64,000 nt of DNA, taken from contig CM067369.1 in assembly GCA_034401795.1 (NCBI GenBank), forward strand, positions 86,189,129 to 86,253,128, in the 5' to 3' direction. The notes under the pieces are model-generated. The model searched no databases. It was not told the origin of the DNA and saw only the letters and a list, made by a program, of their open reading frames with translations. Origin of the DNA: Chaetoderma sp. LZ-2023a. Its lineage: Eukaryota; Mollusca; Caudofoveata; Chaetodermatida; Chaetodermatidae. A program made the translations under genes and the position numbers. This document shows, one piece after another, positions 26,644 through 41,600 of this stretch; the first letter of the stretch is position 1; each line of letters starts with the position of its first letter.

Positions 26644-29600
26644 GATCACCTCATTATCCCTTTAATGTCCAAAATTTGTACAATAAAAACTCAATTTTCT
26701 CAAAGAAAATGTCAATTTGCAGGTCAAGAGAAGACTATTTTGGAAACTTTACCAATGGAATGACTGGCTCAGTTAACGTCACTGGCTCAAGCCAGTCGTT
26801 CCAGTAAGCTGGTGATGGATATGATTAAACGTGAACTGCTTAGTTTAATGCATATATATATATATATATATATAATATATATATGTCTATTTTTATGACT
26901 TACAGGTATCACATTCAGAATTTCAATGAAGATGACCTTATGAGATGCATTTTACCATATCATGAAACTAAGATATTTGTGCGTGCTCTCCAGGTGCTGC
27001 CCTTAAAACAGCAGGGCAGCAAGTGGACATGGCTTCAACCTCTTCAGGTATTGACATTTCTCTGTCTGCTCATTACAAATGTGTTCTGTGCGTTATGATT
27101 GTGTTATGCAGTTACGAGGAGGGTCTTGAGTGTATTCTTGCATGATATTGTCCTAGGAGATATCGCGATATATCATGGTGAGAAAATCATGATATTTCAA
27201 TATATCGTATAGCCTATTTTATGGTATATGAATACATGGGGTGAATTGGTCTTGTGTTGAGTTGGACTGCACGGTTTGGCTTATGTAGATATATCGGCTT
27301 CGCTATGAGTTTTCATATCATTTTTAACTGAATATGACTTCTAATTGGTAAATTTCAACAATAACTTTAAATCCAGTCGCCAAGATACTTAAATAATGAT
27401 CGTTAATGACATGAAAATAGGACACAATTTCCTGGTATAAATTCTTTATGCCTTACACCGTGACTTAATGTATACCCTGTCCATCATAGCGGGAGTGAAA
27501 TTATTATATTGGACAACCTAAATATTGCGTACTCTGTTATAATCATCGTTTATTACATCATGATTAATCAAAAACATTGACGTTTCATGTCATCTTTGTG
27601 AAAATGTACAAATCATGTGATATTAGGAATGTACTTTAGATCCATAGATATCTAATGTTTAGATCTGATCCGCATTTACCGAGTGCCCGTTTACTAATAA
27701 TAGTTAGCCTTCAAAAACATCTTGGATTATTCACCTTGCAAGCTAAAGCGTGTATACCATCTCATTTAGCTATCACATTTGTGAAAGAAATATACCTCTT
27801 GCCTCCAAAAACAGGAGAGCATGCAATATGACGTGATTTATATATTTTCGCGATGCCATTTATTGTCAAATTTAGGATTAAATTTGATTTTAAAAACCAT
27901 GCTTATTAAAAAATATACAATATTTATTCTGTCCCAGGTAATAATTTCACTCACGCGATCATGGTTTTGAGGTATATAGAATGGGAGCAAGAAATTGTAC
28001 CGGTAAATTGCGTTCAATTTTCGTATTATTGTCTATCTTTTAAAACAAATTTAAAGAATGAACTTCGACTTTCTTGACCTATTCCTAATATAAGCCCACC
28101 CCTCTCGCAAAGATGTTGGTTTGGAAATAAATTGAACAGCTTGCCGTAATTGAAGGCTACATTGTATGCTACAAACACATGACAAATAGGCAAAATATGG
28201 CGTGACAGTAAAATTTTCCCGATATTTCGATTTTTTCAAAATCATCTTAAAAAATCGTGGCTTGAAAAAAAATCGTGATTATCGATATCGGATAATCGTG
28301 TAAGCCTACTTGGGTGTACTTATGGCATCGACCTTCATGAAAAATGTCATTGTGAATGTGTATTTGTGTAGAATTATTCAGTTAAGCTAAAGTGATTGTG
28401 AAATAACACATTTTCGGGCATATTGTAAAATATTTAGCAAAACGCGTGCTAAAATATTGCTTTGTCAGCAATATCCCCCTCACCCACCCCCTGGAAGCAT
28501 CCTGTGGGCTTATGCGGTCTTGTCGACCCTGCCCCCTTCTTTCTGGCAGGACCACAGCACTCAGCGGTTCTTAGCCTGTGGGATGTCTGACGAGCACCAC
28601 CATTCGCCGTCGCTCTCCTGATCATTCTGTGAGTGCAACATTGTTGGGATGAGGAATAGTACATGTATTATAATTCTTTAATTTGATAGAGATACACGAC
28701 GACTATATAATCACTATTAATTAGTTTGTGACAGATATCAAGTGACTGAGCATGCGCATTGGCACGTGACAGATTTTGGACTGGGCAGGAGAGCTGGGCT
28801 ACCTGTCTTATGCGGGCAGGCTTTCTAACCCGTTACTGGTAAAATTTGGTTGAGAAAATCTGGATATTTCCCTTTAGAATGTCCATTTGCAGGACAAGAG
28901 AAGACTATTTTTGAAAATTTACCACTAGAATGACTGGCTTGGTTACAGAGCAAGTCATTCCAGTGGTGAATTTTCAAAAATAGTCTTCTTGCCCAGCAAA
29001 TATTCATTCCGCAAGACTACTTTAGCGTCCAGTTTTGGTCCATGTGACAAGTAAAGGGTTACATAATTTTGTGTTATCGCTATTGAGCGAGATCATTTAT
29101 AAATTATATATCTTTTGTTGTGACTCAAACTAGTATAAGTTGGTTTATCCATCTGTCAGATTGTCATACAATTTTAGAGATTTCTGACCAAGGTCCCTAT
29201 GTCACAACTATAGCTGATGGCACTTGCTTCGATACACAGTAACTATTCTGTTGAATAAATGAAAAGAATTTGTCCGGATGCCATTGCTGCATAAGAAAGC
29301 AAGGTATTCCAGGCAAATTATTTTCAAACTATTGAGCAAGGTTTCTGTATGACTGCTCTGAAATTTTGATACATGTAAAGCGGTTTCATCGGTGAAAGGG
29401 TAACTTCCATCATAGGCTACCTGTGGTGAAATTCAGTGAGCGTAATTTAGACTAGCCAAATTTGTCAAATTTTGACGCTTAACCCTTTAACAACATACCA
29501 CTCTGATGTCAAAATTTTAAATTTCCAAATTAAATTAAAAGATTAACAGGTGTTCATTTTTCAACAAATTTGAAAAATTGTTGAAACAAATACACCAGCA

Positions 29601-32600
29601 TCATTGTTATTGACACAGTAAAAGATAGAATATTGACATCAGTGTGGTAGGGTTAATACTCAAGCTGGCCAAAATGACATCGGCAGTAGTTTTTTGAAAT
29701 GTTCATTTACAGAACAAAATAAGAATATTTTTTAAAATTTACCACTGAAATGACTGGCAGTAACCAAACCAGTCATCCCAGTGATAAATTTTCAAATTAA
29801 TTTTTATCTTGTTCTGCAAATGGGCATTTCTCACGACCACTGCAGAAGCCATTATGTCCAGCTTGAGTATCTGCTCATCATGCATGCTCTATGCAATTGT
29901 GTTTCAGATATCCGGACTACACTTATCCAGCAGTGCACTGATCAGGCACTGTGCAGCTAACCCAGCATTTCTCGGATTTATATGTGATATGGTCAAAAGG
30001 TTTATAAAGGTTAGTTATTAACCCTTTACTGGTTATGCCTGCCAAAACCGGCCTCTGCAGTCATCCTGAGGAATGCCCATTTGAAGGCCAAGATAAGACA
30101 ATTTTTGAAAATTTATCACTGGAATGACTGGCTTGATAATCGAGTCAGTCATTCCAGTGATAATTTTTCAAAAACTCATATCTTGGCCTTCAAATTAACA
30201 TACATGAAGGAAATACTTCAATTTTTGTGAAAAAGCTTGACCACTAAAGGGTTAAACATTTCATTCTCAAAATTGATACGGAAAATATATACATTTTGTC
30301 ATAATATCCATTTGCAAACCAAGAGAAGAATAAGTAGTAAATCTAACACTGTAATGATTGTTGGGATTTCAAGTCACAAGGTGAAGAGTCCAGGTTATCA
30401 ATTGGGAATTTGGTAAGAAAACCCGTTTCTGATCAGTTGCTCAACTTTATTGTGAACACTCATCGTAATCGGTTATAAAGGTATTGCTGTATGGGATCTG
30501 CTGTTTCCTTTGTATCTTTGAGATATATCATGTATGAAGTCACAGTCACAGTAACCACAGTACAGTGATTATCTTCTAAAATAAGGTCTGATGTTCTCTG
30601 TGGCCAGTTACTTTGGAATGTAGTGGAGGTTTTAGCACATTGGAGGAGACAGATGGTCATTTGGATTTTGAGGTGACCAAGATCAAACATCCTTAGTAAA
30701 AGGTTGCTGACATCATAATATTTTTGATTACCTCAAATTGCATATTGTCTGATCTTTAGCATTCAATCTGAGCTTTATTGATGAAGAAGAAGAGCTGTCA
30801 GGGATTTAATTCTGCCAGAGGGGTATTGATATTCAAGTTAGTTGTTTAACCCTTTCACTGATACAGTCCCCGTATCTTAATCTAAGGGCAAACAGACAAG
30901 AAAGGTATATTGCGTATTGTGAGATTAATATGATTGGAAGCCATTGCTGCCTTAACGCTTGTCACTCTGATGTCAAAATGTTAAATTTTCTAATTATATT
31001 AAAAAATGAACTGTTTTTAATTTTTCAACAAATTTGGTGGGAGATGTTGATGTTGTTGTCATCTAAAATTTTTGAAAAGTGTACACCACTTCCTTTCTAT
31101 TGTCACAGTAAAAGATAGAATATTGACACCAGAGTGGTACAGGTTAAGTAGCAACAGCCTCCAGTCATACCAATCACAAAATACTCAACAGAATGTGCTA
31201 GTGATATACAATATAAAGAATGTACTTTTTAGGAATCTGTTGTTGCAAGGGTTAAGACACACTGGACAATAGCATTGACATTACAGGGATCCATTTCTAG
31301 CTATGCCACACCCATTTCTGGTTAAGCTCTGCTCACGCTTTGCCCGTGTTGGGATCAATCGAACCCTGAATTCTCAGAATCCCAATATCAGTAACTATGT
31401 AAGTCGTTGAATATTTTGAAAATAATTTGCCTGGGCGCTGTTGCTGCATATGGTGCCTGTAGCAAATTGCTTTGGCGCATATTACAGGATTGGTTAATGA
31501 ATGTATCCGATCTGTCACTCAAGTATACATGTATGATGTCATAATCAATTATGTCACATGTAAGCTGATATCACAATCATAGTTAACAGTAATACTACAT
31601 CATGAATCTGGAAAAGTCTTTCAAGTGTACGAGTTGAATGCCTTTGATGCATTTACTATTTAATAAACATTCTGTTGAATATTTTGAAACTAATTTATCT
31701 AGTCAAATTAGTTTCAAAATATTCAACAACTTACGTGTATATAATTACCTTGAAATTGGGATTCTGGGAATATAGGATTCAAAGTATATAAATTGATCGT
31801 AGCATGCGGAAAGCGTGAGTGGAGCTTAGCTAGAAATTGGCGTGATATCGCTAGAAATGGATCCCTATATTGAAGCCACAATGTTCAAGGTCTAGGTCAC
31901 TGACCTTGGTACAAAACCTTTTTTCAACCAACCTTTTGTGTTTAGCAAAATTGGTATATGTTTAAAGACTGTTAACCCTATTGGAAGTAAATATAGATGT
32001 ATGGTTGCCTATGCTGTTAGGATAATATTGAAGTAAACTTGTGTGCGATTGCGTGATTAAATCGAAAATCGTGATTATTTTTTAAATCGTGAATTTATAT
32101 CATTAAACATTATATAATCGAATAATCATGAATAATTTTTACGGCATAAAATATGTCGAATCCTACCTTTTAGGTACTTGTTAATATGATTGGTTATGAA
32201 AGTTGACATTTTGTTCAGTGAATGTATGTCCATTTGCTAACCAAGAGCAGACGATTTTTGAAAACATCACTAATGACTGGCTCGAGAATCGAATCGGTCA
32301 TTCCAGTGATACATTTTCAAAAATAGCCTGGCTTTCATTATTGGTATGATTTTTGGTGTTATGACTGAATAATTTATACCCAAGCTGATTAATCGAGTAA
32401 TCAGGATTATTCTTAAGTAATTGACCACGATCACTCAAAGCATTAATCGCACAAGCCTACCTTGAGGTCACAAGCTCAGGGGTCATGGTTATGCCGATGG
32501 TCCATGGTATGGGGTTTTTTTCGTTGTGCAAAACTTCAGTTTATATGATGTTTATTGAGAATGGGGAGGTCGGGCGTGACATTTAATTTGACAGAATTCT

Positions 32601-35600
32601 TGTTAATGTTTCCAGGCTCACAATCCAACAAATACAGATTGCCCAGAACTGCGAGTGCTCTTTACTTTCTTCGCTTCTACAATAATCGGTGTTCTCGAAA
32701 AGGGGCCTATAACTGAATCAGTCGTGGCTATCCTAATACCGCCACTAACACTAGGATTAGAGAGCAGTCTAATAGACCATGAAGCAAGTGCATATATGAT
32801 CCTGAGTCAGCTGATGAGGAAGGTTCAACTGAAGGAGGAGCTGCTACATCCCCTGCTCAGAGTCATGATTAAGGTATGTCAAAGCATTTGAGGAAAATAA
32901 AGGAGACAGTTAGCCACCTGTGAAAGTACTCCCGTCTTAACCCTTTACTGGTCAAATTTGGTCAATAAAATTTAATTATTTTCTTATTGAATGTCCATTT
33001 ACAGGCCAAGAGAATAACATCTTTGAAAATTTATCACTGAAATGACTGGCTCGGTTATCGAGCCAGTCATTCCAGTGGTAAATTTTCAAAAATGGTATTC
33101 TCTTGGCCTGTAACTGGACATTCCATAAGATCATAATAGAGGCCGGTTTTGGCCGGTATGGGTTAAAGAATAACCACCAGTGGCCCATCAAACAGGTCTT
33201 ATGTATTAACCCTTTAACGCTCTCATAGAAAATGTTCATTTGCAGACTAAGAAATGATGTTATAAACTCTGATCTAGTCACATTACTTATTTACGAATTA
33301 TGATTACGTAGTTTATTATCAGCAGAGCTACAATCTGTTTCTAAGATTATCGTCAACAGTGTATCAATGCACCAGCTCTACTGGTTATCTGATATGGTTA
33401 AACCTTTGATGCAAATGGACATTTCCAGTTTATTTATCCATCATATGACGTCATAATCAACTACGCGACGTGTAGGATGATGTCAATTGTCATAATCAAT
33501 GACCTCATGAATGACGTAGATAAGTACATCACGAACGCTTAATAGAAAATGGCCTAAGCGTTGTTTACTATTTAATAAACATTCTGTCAAATACATGTAT
33601 TTTGAAACTAATTTGACTGGTCGCTGTTCGCACCCAGTGAAATTTAGTTTCAAAATATTCAACGGCTTACCTGTGTATAGTTTTCGGGAAATTGATAGTC
33701 AGGGAATTCAGGGATTGATTTATCCCAACATGGGCCAAGCGTGAGTGGAGCTAAGCTAGAGATTGGTGGGGCGTAGTTATAACTGGAATGGTTCTTTATG
33801 GTCTGGTTAACTGGCCTGGTTATGCTTTATATGTGCAATCTTGGTGCTGGTTTCTTGCCTTGGCTTGACATTATTCACACATTTTGTACTAGTTATCTTC
33901 CTTGTTTCAACTCTGTCTATGTGATAAACTCAATTGGGATTAGGTGCATTGTATAGTCACAGGATGCTCTCCACAGACAGCCCTTCTGTCATGTCAGTAT
34001 GTTGTCTATATGAGATTGGTGGTAATTTAATAGTTCCAGAATTGGGCCAACCAGTCATTAAAATGTCTTGAAAATTGTGTTGACGCAAGAACTTTAATTT
34101 ACAGAGGAAATCAGTTCAACTCAGTCGAGAGTGTCTGATGTGTGTTGTTCTTATGTACCAGACTCAACAGCAGCTTATAAGGCTCCCAAAAACGTAAGTT
34201 TTCACTTTCAGACATAGTCAAACTCAAATTCACCATTAAATATATTCAAAGCCATAACTATGGCATCACGCTATAGCGATATCAGATCAAATACCGTTAT
34301 CATATCAATACTGTTAGTTATATCGATATATGATCTTGCTGAAACTGGATTATCGATATATATAACATAAAATCTCTAAAACATTCTGTTTTGGAAGATA
34401 ATCTGAGCACTTTACATTAGGAAAATTCAATAGTAAACCTTTCTAATGCGATTAATGATATTTTACCTGTATTTAGCGACCACACTTAACAACATTTTCT
34501 TATTTATCCTGAACTGTCAAATTGTTGTAGGGGGCCAGAGGCATTGACAAATTACTGCTATGAAAACTGGCTGCATAAGAATGCATTTCTTGCAAAAAAG
34601 AGAATAAAACTCATTTTAATTTAAGATCATAGAACAGGAGATGGCTCAAAATATCTAAAATATATCTTGCACTAATATTTTATATTTTCGACTCGCTCAT
34701 TAGAATTTCAAATTAATATTTTGTGTCATTATATTTTATCATATCGATTACTACATGCTGTTTAGTTGGGGATTTCTCGGTTAGAGATTTCTTGAAATAG
34801 TGCAGTTTAATGGAAACTGCCAAAGTACAGATAAGCTGACGATATGAGAAAAATGTCTCAACCCTGAGTACTTTATTCTATTCTTATGATGGCGGGTTGC
34901 TAGACTTGTTCGATAAAAAAGTTGAAAGCTACAGCTTTAACACTCTCACAACAGTGTTTTAGGTGAACAACAGACACGACGGCACACATTTTATTGAACA
35001 ATATACATTGAATATGGTATCATGCTGCTCCAGCCATCACTATATTGCCCATGGTAATAATTCTGATGTTAAAGGTTTACCAATATGGAAATTACAAATC
35101 GATACCCGTATTTGTTTTATCTAAAACCACGCAGCCCTAGCCTGCCAATGGCTGCAATATCTTCCACTTCAGTTATGTTCAAAATATTCAGCAGAACATT
35201 TCTTACATCACGTTCAAAATAGTATTAACAGTCTATATTTATGTTTTTGTTTTTGAAACATATCAATTTATTTATGAGCTGTACTGTATGGGATTGGTGT
35301 CATATAAGCTATATGTCATTCTCAATGCGTTCATGTACCAATATCATTTTAATGAGCAAAAATTCTATCTTTATTTTTATTTCAGAGCATTTAAGCATCT
35401 TTTTCGGACAACAAATTTTGTTGAAACCCTAGCGTCATTGTCAGATCAGTTTAAAGCAGACAAGTTTATCGAAAGCTTTATTCATCAACTCATTCCAAAA
35501 GCCTTTGACCAAGGGTCAACAGAGGTGGTTAGCAGCGAAACAAGTGCTGCTGATGACGATGATGTCACCAGTTTACCACAGTATTTGCCGATGCTTGAGC

Positions 35601-38600
35601 ATATTATGCAGGTGGTTCAACTGACTGAACAAACTGCAGATAATGTCACCAGGTACATTGTCAATGTAATATTAATTGAGTAGCGGGTAGCGCTGAGTGA
35701 TAATATCTTTCTCATGGCGATAACAATATCTAAAATAATACATAGACTCTTAAACTCGGCCCCAATCTCATATCACTATTATCAACTGTGTCGAAAATTA
35801 TCACATAATGATAATTTTTGGCGAGGTTAATAATAGTGATATGAAATTGGACAGAGTTTGAGATTCTATTCATCATATAAACTGATATTTTGACAAATTC
35901 TCCAATAAAGTGGATCCCTGAAACCTGTCTAAATGCAGCATTTTGCTCTGTTTTTTTACGCCGCTGTGACGCATTACTTGCTAAGAGTTCTGACCAATGC
36001 GGCACAAAAAATAATGACAAACAAAACATCGTTATTACGGAATTAAAATTATTATGCAAATTTACAAATGTATTTCATAACTATGTAGTATATATGTATT
36101 GTAAAATTTAAATCAACGTCAGCTATTAATCGTATTTACATTTACGCTGTCGTCGTCGCTAGGAAACTTTTACGGTGTCATGGGGCATGTGGGATTATTA
36201 CAAATTTTCTAACCAATGAAAATACATATTTCACGTTATCTAACCAATGAAAATCTTTCTGTGAATATTACACGTGTGTTCATATCGAGAATATTAAACT
36301 GGCTAAAAGGTGTGTTTATATGATACATAGTGATATGTGATCACTGGGACGGTGATTAAGGATAAGAGGTATTTTAAAATAGATAATAATGGATGGATCT
36401 GATTTGCCACTCAAGAATGATGTCATAATCAAGTGTCTTTAGTACTTAATAAACATTCGGTTAACTATCTTGAAACTAATTTAACTGAGCACTCTGCCAT
36501 AGGCAACAACAGCACCCAAATTAGTTTCAAAATATTCAACAACTGAGAATTCAGGTTTCAAAGCATATAAATCGATCCCAACACACGTTAAACGTGGGGG
36601 GAGCTTAGCTAGAAATGGGCGTGGCAAAAGTAGAAATGTGACCCTCTATTGCCATGAAATCATAACCCTCATGAAAAGTTCGGCCATACCACAAAAAAAG
36701 CATCTGCAACAATACTGGTGATAGCCCGTATCATGGATTAAATTGATTAGAAAGTCCTATGGGAAATATTAACTCAGCTTAAGCTTGATACTATGTCATT
36801 GTTGGGCGTAAACCGGTTCTTAGGATAGGTCTCACCTGGCCAAATACAGCTAACTAAGTCGAGTATTGTCCAGTGGATTGCATGATTTTCGTATGTAAAT
36901 TGTGCATTTATCTGGCAAATAAAATCGACTACACTTGGCTGTATTTCGCCAGTCAAACATGTCTTCGGTTTGGCAGAGGTCTGTTTCCAGTAAATGAGCA
37001 CTAGTAGCGGGTTAATTGTACTATCATTAACAATGATTGATTTTATGGAGTAGTAAGTCGCCAAAGACTGAATTCAGTGTATTTATGCTTCTGTGCCCAA
37101 CCCACACACCCGTTAACCCTTTAGTGGTCAAGATTTGTCTAGAAAATTCAAACATATGCAGAGTGAATGTCCATTTGCAGGCGATGATAAGACTATTTTT
37201 GAAGATTTACCACTAGAATGACTGGCTTGATTATCAAGTCAGTTATTCTAGCGGTAAATCTTCAAAAATAGTCTTGTCATCGCCTGCAAATGGACATTTC
37301 TCAAGACCACTGCAGCGGGCAGTGTAAAGGGTTAATTCACCCACCATTCGCACTTAATTAATATTCAAGATTATGCTGATTATTTTTAAGACGATTTGAT
37401 TCAAGAGTCATTCCTGCCTGAGTCAGAGTCATTGCTAGGCTAGTCAGCAATAACTTTCAGAAAGATTCATACATATAATCATTTGGTCTCATTTTGTCAC
37501 CTTGGCCCTTTAACACTCAAGTTGGCCAAAAATGGCTTATGCAGTGATCTTGAGAAGTGTCTATGTGCAGGCCAAGAGAAGACTATCTTTGAAAATTTAC
37601 AAATGGAATGACTGGCTCGATAACCGAATCGCTCATTCCAGTGGAAAATTTTCAAAAATAATCCCTGTCTGCCGACAGACATGGTCTCTGAGAAAATTTC
37701 ATGTGCATTGGGAATGAAATAATAGTTGTGTGCTGTGTGTATTGTGATTATGGATCATCTGACCTTTAGATCCACAAGTCTGCTTTGAACATGTATAAAC
37801 ATGCTGTACATGTTGATGTCTTCAGAATGGAATGTTAATGGCATATTCCTAGAGGGGGTGGGTGGGGTTGAGTAACACTGAGCATCCTAAAGCGTTTTCA
37901 TGATTACATAGTGTATAAGTAGTGAATACATTTTAGAATGCTCGGGGCTTTGAATGTAGGAATCCAGTTTTAGCTCTGCCCCACCCATCTGGCTAAGCTC
38001 CACCCATGCTTTGCCGGTGTTGGGATTGATCGGTCCCTGCACTCCAGAAATCTCACAGTAGATAGGCTGTTGAAAACTCACAATATTCAAAATCTCTCCT
38101 GCCTTGTGCAATGAACTTGACATACTGGTATTTCAAGCTTTAATGGTCAAGCCATCCAAAGCTGGCCTCTATAGTGGTCTTGATGTCCATTTGTAGGCCA
38201 AAAGAAGACTGACAATTTGCCACTAAAATGCCTGCTTCAATATCCTTGCCAGTCATTCAAATTGTAAATTCAAGAAAACTATGTCTCTTTGCCTACACAC
38301 GGATTGTCAATAAGCAAATATTCTGGGGATTTTGAACCAAATTTGAGCCTTAAAGTGTCAGTGAATGAATCCATTAAGCCCTGGTTATCTTCGTGCTGTA
38401 CTTTGTGATTTTTAGGCAGATTGTGGTGGCCTATATTAGGACTTTGTCTAAGCATCCTGATGTACAAACTAAGGACCTGCTTGATGGGAATCTTCAAGGT
38501 TTGCTCCGTGTTCTCGAAGCCAGGTAAATGTCATGAACCTGTTGTTATCCTCTTGCCATTTAAGTGGGAGAGGGTAGTGCGCGCGTGTTGTGGTGTGTGT

Positions 38601-41600
38601 GCATGTATGTAGTTGCGTGCATGTGTGTCTGTGCATGACTGTGTCTGGAGCTGTATCTAATAAAATACTTATCCGATTTGGCTCGAATTTGAACACAAGA
38701 AATGGTGTGACTGTACCAAACTTTACTCATAATAAAAATCTCCGTAAGTTCCAAAAATTTGTCCAATATGAAAAAACCTGAATGGTGAATGTTTACCGCT
38801 ATTCATTAATGGAGGTTTCCAGTTTATCCATCAATCATATGATGTCATACTCAACTATGTGACATGTAGGCTGATGTCCTAATCAATTACGTCATGAATG
38901 ACGTAGATAAGTTCATCATGAACGCTTAATTGATGACAGACTAATCGTTGTTGTACAAATTGTATGCCCTTGCTATTTAATAAACACGCTGTTGAATATT
39001 TTGAAACTAATTTGACTGGGCATGGCAGCAATAGCACCCAGTCAAATAAGTTTCAAAATATTCAACACCATGTTTTCAAAATATTCAACAGCTTACCTGT
39101 ATAGTTTTCTTGAAATTGAGATTCATAAAGTGAAGGGATCGATTGATTCCAACATGGACAACGCATGGGTGGAGCTTAGCTAGAGATGGGCAGGGCATAG
39201 ATAAAATTAGATTCCTCCATTATTGCCCTGCCAATTTCCACCACCCAGCTGGAATAACCAAATTGTATACAGAAAATGGATTGGTCAATTTGGCCTGTGG
39301 CTATCCTGCTTTTTCAAGAAAATTCTTTACAAGATTATTCCTGAGCCAGTGGGTCCAATGTGACCAAATGTTGCTGGAAGAACTCTATGTTAATAATGAT
39401 ATTTCTAATTAAAGTAAAATCATGGCTTTTCACTACCAGATGAGCAACAATTTTGCTAATTAGCATAATTTGGTGAAACTTTCTTATGGGTCTGACTTAG
39501 AGAATTTTTAATGCTATCATAGTTTCAATTTAATAAAGGCATATTGAACTGCTGCAATGATTTCATTATTCAAGACACATGCTAATTCCCGTTCCTGTTT
39601 TACTTTGACTTGCATATTGTCTTTTGTACCTTAGATTTGCTACGTCTCTGGAGCTGGCGATTGATAAGATGTTGCTGGAGACAAAATCAGAAAAGGAGAA
39701 ATTGCGGATACGAGAGTTTCTGAGTCTTTCACTGAAATCCGTCCAACACCACCTAATGGACAACAATGGAACTAATTTGGTGTTGGGTCTGAATCATCGT
39801 CAGCCATCCATGAGGCAACATGCTATCAAACATATGATCGCGAACCTGCAAGTATTACAGGTATAATAAGAAGAATGTCTGTACTTACCATGGCCTTGGC
39901 AAAGCAGCCGATGCATTGGCATGGCTTTGTATGGGTATATAGCACAATAAATTCATCTGCTGATTCATCCATTCATACACTTAGCCACAGATTTGTCATT
40001 GCATATATTCTTCCATAGATCCATCAATTTGTTCATGGATCCAGAGATCCATCAACTTATACATGTGTTCATCTCACCGTATGTCGACCCATACAGATTT
40101 TGGTTGATAATTTTGATAGCACAGTTTTTAGTTTCTTAGTGAAACTTATGGATAATGTGTGTGCAAGCATAAGTATGCAGATGTTGTGTTTCACTCAATA
40201 ACTCACCATACTAGAGTACTTTAACCCTTTGCTTCCTGTAATGGCCCATGCCGCCCTGCTCACTCCAGACTGTAACGTCCCACGACGCACCATACTTTAT
40301 GTAGTCTGGAGTGATCATAGCTGTGATTTCATTTATTTCAACAAAAAAAATTTCCATGATTTTGAGAAAAATGTCAAATTTATGGAAAATTTGGAAAATT
40401 AATTTTGTCCACACAGAACATTTCGTAAGTATATTCAGACAATCTTGAAAATTGGTTTCCGGATGATAACTCCGTTACCATTTATCAGATCGCTTTGAAA
40501 CTTCATGGAGTGGTTGGACTAGTTCTTGGGAAGAAAGCTCTAGAAATCGACGATGATCCGAAATCCAAGATGGCCACCAGCCACCGGCAGCCATCTTGAA
40601 AATTGGTTTCCGGATGATGACTCCATTACCATTTATCGGATCGCTTTGAAACTTAATAGAATGGTTGGACTAGGTCTGAGGAAGAAGCCTATTGAAATCA
40701 ACAATGATCCGAAATCCAAGATGGCTGCCAGCCTTGGTGACCATCTTGAAAATTGGCTTCCAGAGATAACTCCGTTATCGTCTATAGGATTGCTATGAAA
40801 CTTCATAGGGTGGTTCGACTACCTCGGGAAGAAACCTATCAAGATTGACAATGATACTAACTCCAAGATGGCCGCCAACCACCAGCAACCATCTTGAAAA
40901 TTGGTTTCCGCATGATAACTCTGTTCCCGTTTATCGGATCGCTTTGAAACTTCATAGGGTGGTTGGACTAGGTCTGGATAAAAAATCTATCGAAATTGAC
41001 AATGATCCAAACTCCAAGATGGCCACAAGTTGGTTTCTGGATGATATCTCCGTTATCATTTATCGGATCACTTCCTAGGGTCCTTGGAATAGGTTTGGTG
41101 AAGAAACTTATCGAAATTTACAATAATCCGAGATCCAATATGGCCGCCTATCAGCGGTGGCCATCTTGAAAATTGGTTTCCAGACGATACCTCCTTGACC
41201 GTTTAATGGATTGCTTTGACACTTCACAAGGATGACTGGTCTGATGGGTCTAAGGAAGAAATAAATATTTTCTGATACATGGAGCTCTCATTCATTGGTT
41301 TGTCATTATGGCAGGGTATTATGCGTCGTTTGCGGAGCTCTTGTTAGAAATGTTTTGCAAATGTTATCTGAAAACTGCTTGTATTGGCGGATCAATGCTT
41401 TAGATTACCCCTTATCTATGACTTTAAACGTCATGCCCTAATGAAATCTGCCCATATTAGTGAGCCCAAATTAATATCCTACTGGCAGCTATGAACAGTA
41501 ATTAACAAATTTACAGTCAATTAAATACTCGGAGATGGATTCTGTGACATTTTCTGACCATTCAGGAGAGATCTTATGGTACTATTATAATTAAAACTAA

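Noticed and set aside
26550-26807. ORFs with poly-Ile or poly-Leu
   Set aside because: Translation of the (ATT)n microsatellite.
36774-37064. 96-codon minus-strand ORF
   Set aside because: It spans a weak inverted repeat, has no recognisable family features and lies in a MITE-rich intron.
38469-38766. His/Thr-rich minus-strand ORFs
   Set aside because: Translation of the impure GT repeat after exon 8.
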